Assembly: GCF_007827045.1 (NCBI RefSeq)
Contig: NZ_RPFW01000005.1
Span: 577,835 to 641,834, forward strand
DNA: 64,000 nt
DNA from: Trebonia kvetii
GTDB taxonomy: Bacteria > Actinomycetota > Actinomycetes > Streptosporangiales > Streptosporangiaceae
Direction of reading: 5' to 3'
The first letter of the stretch is position 1. Each line of letters starts with the position of its first letter. Both the position numbers and the translations under genes were made by a program. The notes beneath the pieces were generated by a model. It was not told the DNA's origin and did no database searches. It worked only from the letters and a program-made list of their open reading frames with translations. Positions 61,800 through 64,000 of this stretch are shown here, piece after piece.

Positions 61800-62807
61800 A
61801 CACCAGGCGGGCCGGCACGTGACCCGCGAGGACCTCGTCGAAGCAGGCGTTGACGTCCTCGAGGTGCCTTCGCTCCGCGATGACCTTGGTCCGGCCCGCC
61901 GCATGCAGCGCGGACACGTCCTCCAGGTCGTTCCTCGTGCCGACGATCGAGCCGATGATCTGCTTTCCGCTGAGCACGGTGTCGAACACCGAGATGGTGA
62001 TCTTGTCGTCGGCGGGCAGTCCCACGCAGGACAGCCGGCCGCCGCGCCGCAGCGACGCGTAGGCCTGCTCGAACGTGCGGGGCGACGCGGCGGTGACGAC
62101 CGCGACGTCGGCGCCGCCGTAGTCGGCGATCGCCTTAACCGGGTCGGTCTCCTTGGCGTTGACGATGAGGTCGGCGCCGAGCGCCTCGGCCAGGTCCAGC
62201 TTGGCCTCTTCCACGTCGACCGCGATCACCCGCGCGCCGAGCACCCGTGCGTACTGCAACGCCAGGTGGCCAAGCCCGCCGATGCCGACGATAGAGACCG
62301 TTTCGCCCGGCTGCACCCCCGCGACCTTGATCGCCTTGAAGGTGGTGACGCCCGCACACGTCAGCGGCGCCGCGTCCAGCGACGAGACCTCGCTGGGGAC
62401 GGCGACGACATAGCGGTCGTGCGACGGCGTATTCGGCGTACGAGCCGTTAACGGAGTAGCCGCTGTTATGCTGCTGCTCGCACAGCGTCTCCCAGCCCGC
62501 GACGCAATGCCGGCAATGGCCGCACGCGGTGGCGAGCCAGGGAAGCGCCACCCGGTCTCCCTCCTTGTGCAGCGTGGCGCCGGGACCGGTCGCGACGACC
62601 ACGCCGACGCCCTCGTGCCCCAGGTATGAAGGGCGGGTTCGGCTTCACGGGCCAGTCGCCGTGCGCGGCGTGGATGTCGGTGTGGCAAAGGCCGGCTGCC
62701 TCGATCTTGACGAGCACCTGGCCGGGACCGGGCTCGGGCACGTCGAGCTGTTGAATCTCCAGTTTGGCACCGAGCTCTGGGACGACGGCTGCCCTCATCG
62801 TGGTCAT
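61789..62807 (-). pseudogene. Zinc-dependent alcohol dehydrogenase (AdhP-like), two frameshifts
   Basis: A medium-chain Zn-ADH of about 340 residues split in three frames. Frame 1 (ATG 62807, after GAGG) has IEAAGLCHTDIHAAHGDWPV and ends NPPFIPG. Frame 2 resumes GVVVATGPGATLHKEGDRVA then CGHCRHCVAGWETLCEQQHN, the structural-zinc Cys set. Frame 3 carries DRYVVAVPSEVSSLDAAPLT then ETVSIVGIGGLGHLALQYAR and the end LAGHVPARLVFTF. Near 62618 an extra G in ATACCTGGGG disrupts PGHEG; near 62430 a base is lost in YAVA-DRYVV. Either dead or mis-sequenced. Its end overlaps the Fido-like gene by 11 bp. Confidence 0.85.
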
Positions 62808-62942
62808 TGCCGTTCCTCTTCCGCTTCCGTGGCTGTATGTCCTCGTGGCTTCACGGCAAGGCCGATACTGACCGTCGCAGCTCAATAGCGCAACGCAGTC
62901 CTCGCTGTTCCCGCAGACCGCTCCCGCCACACCTGGCAGTGC

Positions 62943-63761
62943 CTACAGCATCGGCGGATAGTCCTTGACCTTGGACAGCGGCCACTGCGGTGCGCGCTTC
63001 TCGAGGAAGGCGGTCACGCCTTCCGCCGCGTCGGCCTGACTGCCCATCCAGTCGAAGACCTGCTGCTCGATCGCGCGCGACTCCGCCCGGTCCTGGCCGA
63101 GCCCGCCGTAGACCAGCGCCTTCGTGGCCGCCACCGAGACCGCGGAGGTGTTCGCCGCCACGTCCCGCGCGAGCTCCTGGGCGGCGGGCAGGACCTCATC
63201 GGCGGGCAGGGCGCGGGAGAACAAGCCCATCGCGGCACCCTCGGCGCCGGAGAAGATCCGGCCGGAGAGCAGCAGTTCCATGGCCAGCGAGACACCGACA
63301 AGGCGGGGCAGCATCCAGCTGGAGCCTGCCTCGGGCACCAGGCCGCGCCTGGTGAACACGAAGCCGTACTTGGCGTCGGCCGCGGCGAACCTCATGTCCC
63401 AGCCGAGCGGCAGGGTGATCCCGAGGCCGACCGCCGAGCCGTTCAGCGCCGCGATGACTGGGGTTCGCATCCGGCTGGGTTCCACGCGCTCGGCCGGCGG
63501 CAGGCTCTCGGGAGCGTCCGCGCCCGACCGCCCGGCGAACGTGCCCGCGCCGCCGCCCAGGTCCGCCCCGGCCGAGAAGTACCTGCCCGCGCCGGTGACC
63601 ACGATCGCCCGCACCCCGTCGTCGGCATCGAACCGCGCGAACGCCTCGTTCAGCTCGCGGTTCAGCTCGCCGGAGAAGGCGTTGCGCCGCTCGGGACGGT
63701 TCAGCCAGATCGTCGCGACCTTGCCCGACACGTCGGTGAGCAGGGTTTGGTAGTCGCCCAT
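62943..63761 (-). CDS. Enoyl-CoA hydratase/isomerase
   Basis: A 272-residue crotonase-fold enzyme. It shows IWLNRPERRNAFSGELNREL, oxyanion strand TGAGRYFSAGADLGGGAGTF, LNGSAVGLGITLPLGWDMRF, and RRGLVPEAGSSWMLPRLVGV with the catalytic Glu. It is similar along its length to the crotonase at 35056-35943. I choose ATG 63761 because AGGAG lies 8 bp upstream; GTG 63770 is too close to that site. It lies downstream of nothing on its strand and is divergent from the partial sigma gene. Confidence 0.92.
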   Translation of the reverse strand: MGDYQTLLTDVSGKVATIWLNRPERRNAFSGELNRELNEAFARFDADDGVRAIVVTGAGRYFSAGADLGGGAGTFAGRSGADAPESLPPAERVEPSRMRTPVIAALNGSAVGLGITLPLGWDMRFAAADAKYGFVFTRRGLVPEAGSSWMLPRLVGVSLAMELLLSGRIFSGAEGAAMGLFSRALPADEVLPAAQELARDVAANTSAVSVAATKALVYGGLGQDRAESRAIEQQVFDWMGSQADAAEGVTAFLEKRAPQWPLSKVKDYPPML

Positions 63762-63876
63762 GTCCGTCACTCCTGATCAGGCGAAGGGTTGGATCACACT
63801 TCTAGAACGAGATACTAGGATCGTCTACGGCCAGTGCGCCGCTGTCAACCGGCCCGGCCCCGGTTACGCTGAGCCA

Positions 63877-64000
63877 GTGACGGGGAACCAGGTGACTGTC
63901 GAAGCCGTATTCCGCCGGGAGTACGGCCGCTGCGTCGCCACCCTGATCCGCTTCCTTGGCGACATCGACGCCGCCGAGGAAGCGGTCCAGGACGCGTTCA
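63877..64000 (+). CDS. ECF sigma factor, 5' end only
   Basis: The first 41 codons of an ECF sigma factor: GTG 63877, then VEAVFRREYGRCVATLIRFL and GDIDAAEEAVQDAF before the window ends. This is region 2.1-2.2 of the same class as the ECF42 factor at 5824-7074 (FREEWGRITAALI...AEECAQDAF). GTG 63892 is an alternative start. The rest lies to the right. Confidence 0.82.
   Translation, partial: MTGNQVTVEAVFRREYGRCVATLIRFLGDIDAAEEAVQDAF

Noticed and set aside
1..64000. CRISPR array, prophage or biosynthetic gene cluster
   Set aside because: No regularly spaced repeats, no cas, integrase or structural phage genes, and no PKS, NRPS or terpene synthase genes were seen.

Overview
The window is high-GC DNA with many GTG starts, short ATGA/GTGA gene overlaps and typical actinobacterial families: an ECF sigma factor with a DGPF partner, a DUF2156 lysyltransferase-like membrane protein, a split transketolase, an OtrA/TetM-like GTPase, and MarR, GntR and DeoR regulators. 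I read it as a chromosomal accessory region of a soil-type Actinomycetota. The genus cannot be fixed from the sequence. I see no rRNA, convincing tRNA, CRISPR array, phage module or intact insertion sequence.

Layout. 1-4 kb: end of a CaiB-type CoA-transferase, a DUF1326/DUF2182 pair and a type IB topoisomerase. 4-8 kb: a secreted TIGR03118 protein facing an ECF sigma/DGPF operon. 8-13 kb: an OtrA/TetM-like ribosomal protection protein with a possible leader ORF, an ABC exporter and a secreted beta-propeller. 14-20 kb: a frameshifted GT-C glycosyltransferase, VOC and RibD-type remnants, and an FtsX-like permease without an ATPase. 20-26 kb: a molybdopterin oxidoreductase with an in-frame amber codon, a monooxygenase, a DUF2156 protein and a frameshifted MFS gene. 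27-33 kb: a DeoR-regulated operon of APC permease, FGGY kinase and two GlpA/GlpB-like flavoproteins. 34-43 kb: a TPR protein with a dead zincin-like motif, a crotonase, SDR, Lrp/ALDH pair, methyltransferase, VOC and a membrane glycosyltransferase. 43-46 kb: a split transketolase, crotonase and GntR operon behind a tandem operator. 46-49 kb: a deletion scar and a MarR/SDR group. 49-58 kb: mostly single enzymes. 58-62 kb: a GlgC paralogue, then lgt, a ribbon-helix-helix regulator and a Fic/Doc-like protein, with GATATC-dyad operators. 62-64 kb: a frameshifted alcohol dehydrogenase, a crotonase and the start of a second ECF sigma gene.

Two themes stand out. Broken genes are unusually dense: at least seven single-base lesions or gene remnants, either real decay or uncorrected assembly errors. 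Several regulatory palindromes are unusually clear; the strongest is a perfect 40-bp palindrome over the lgt start codon, whose core recurs in front of the downstream ribbon-helix-helix gene. The lgt/RHH/Fido-like cluster and the 27-33 kb catabolic operon are the best candidates for undescribed systems.
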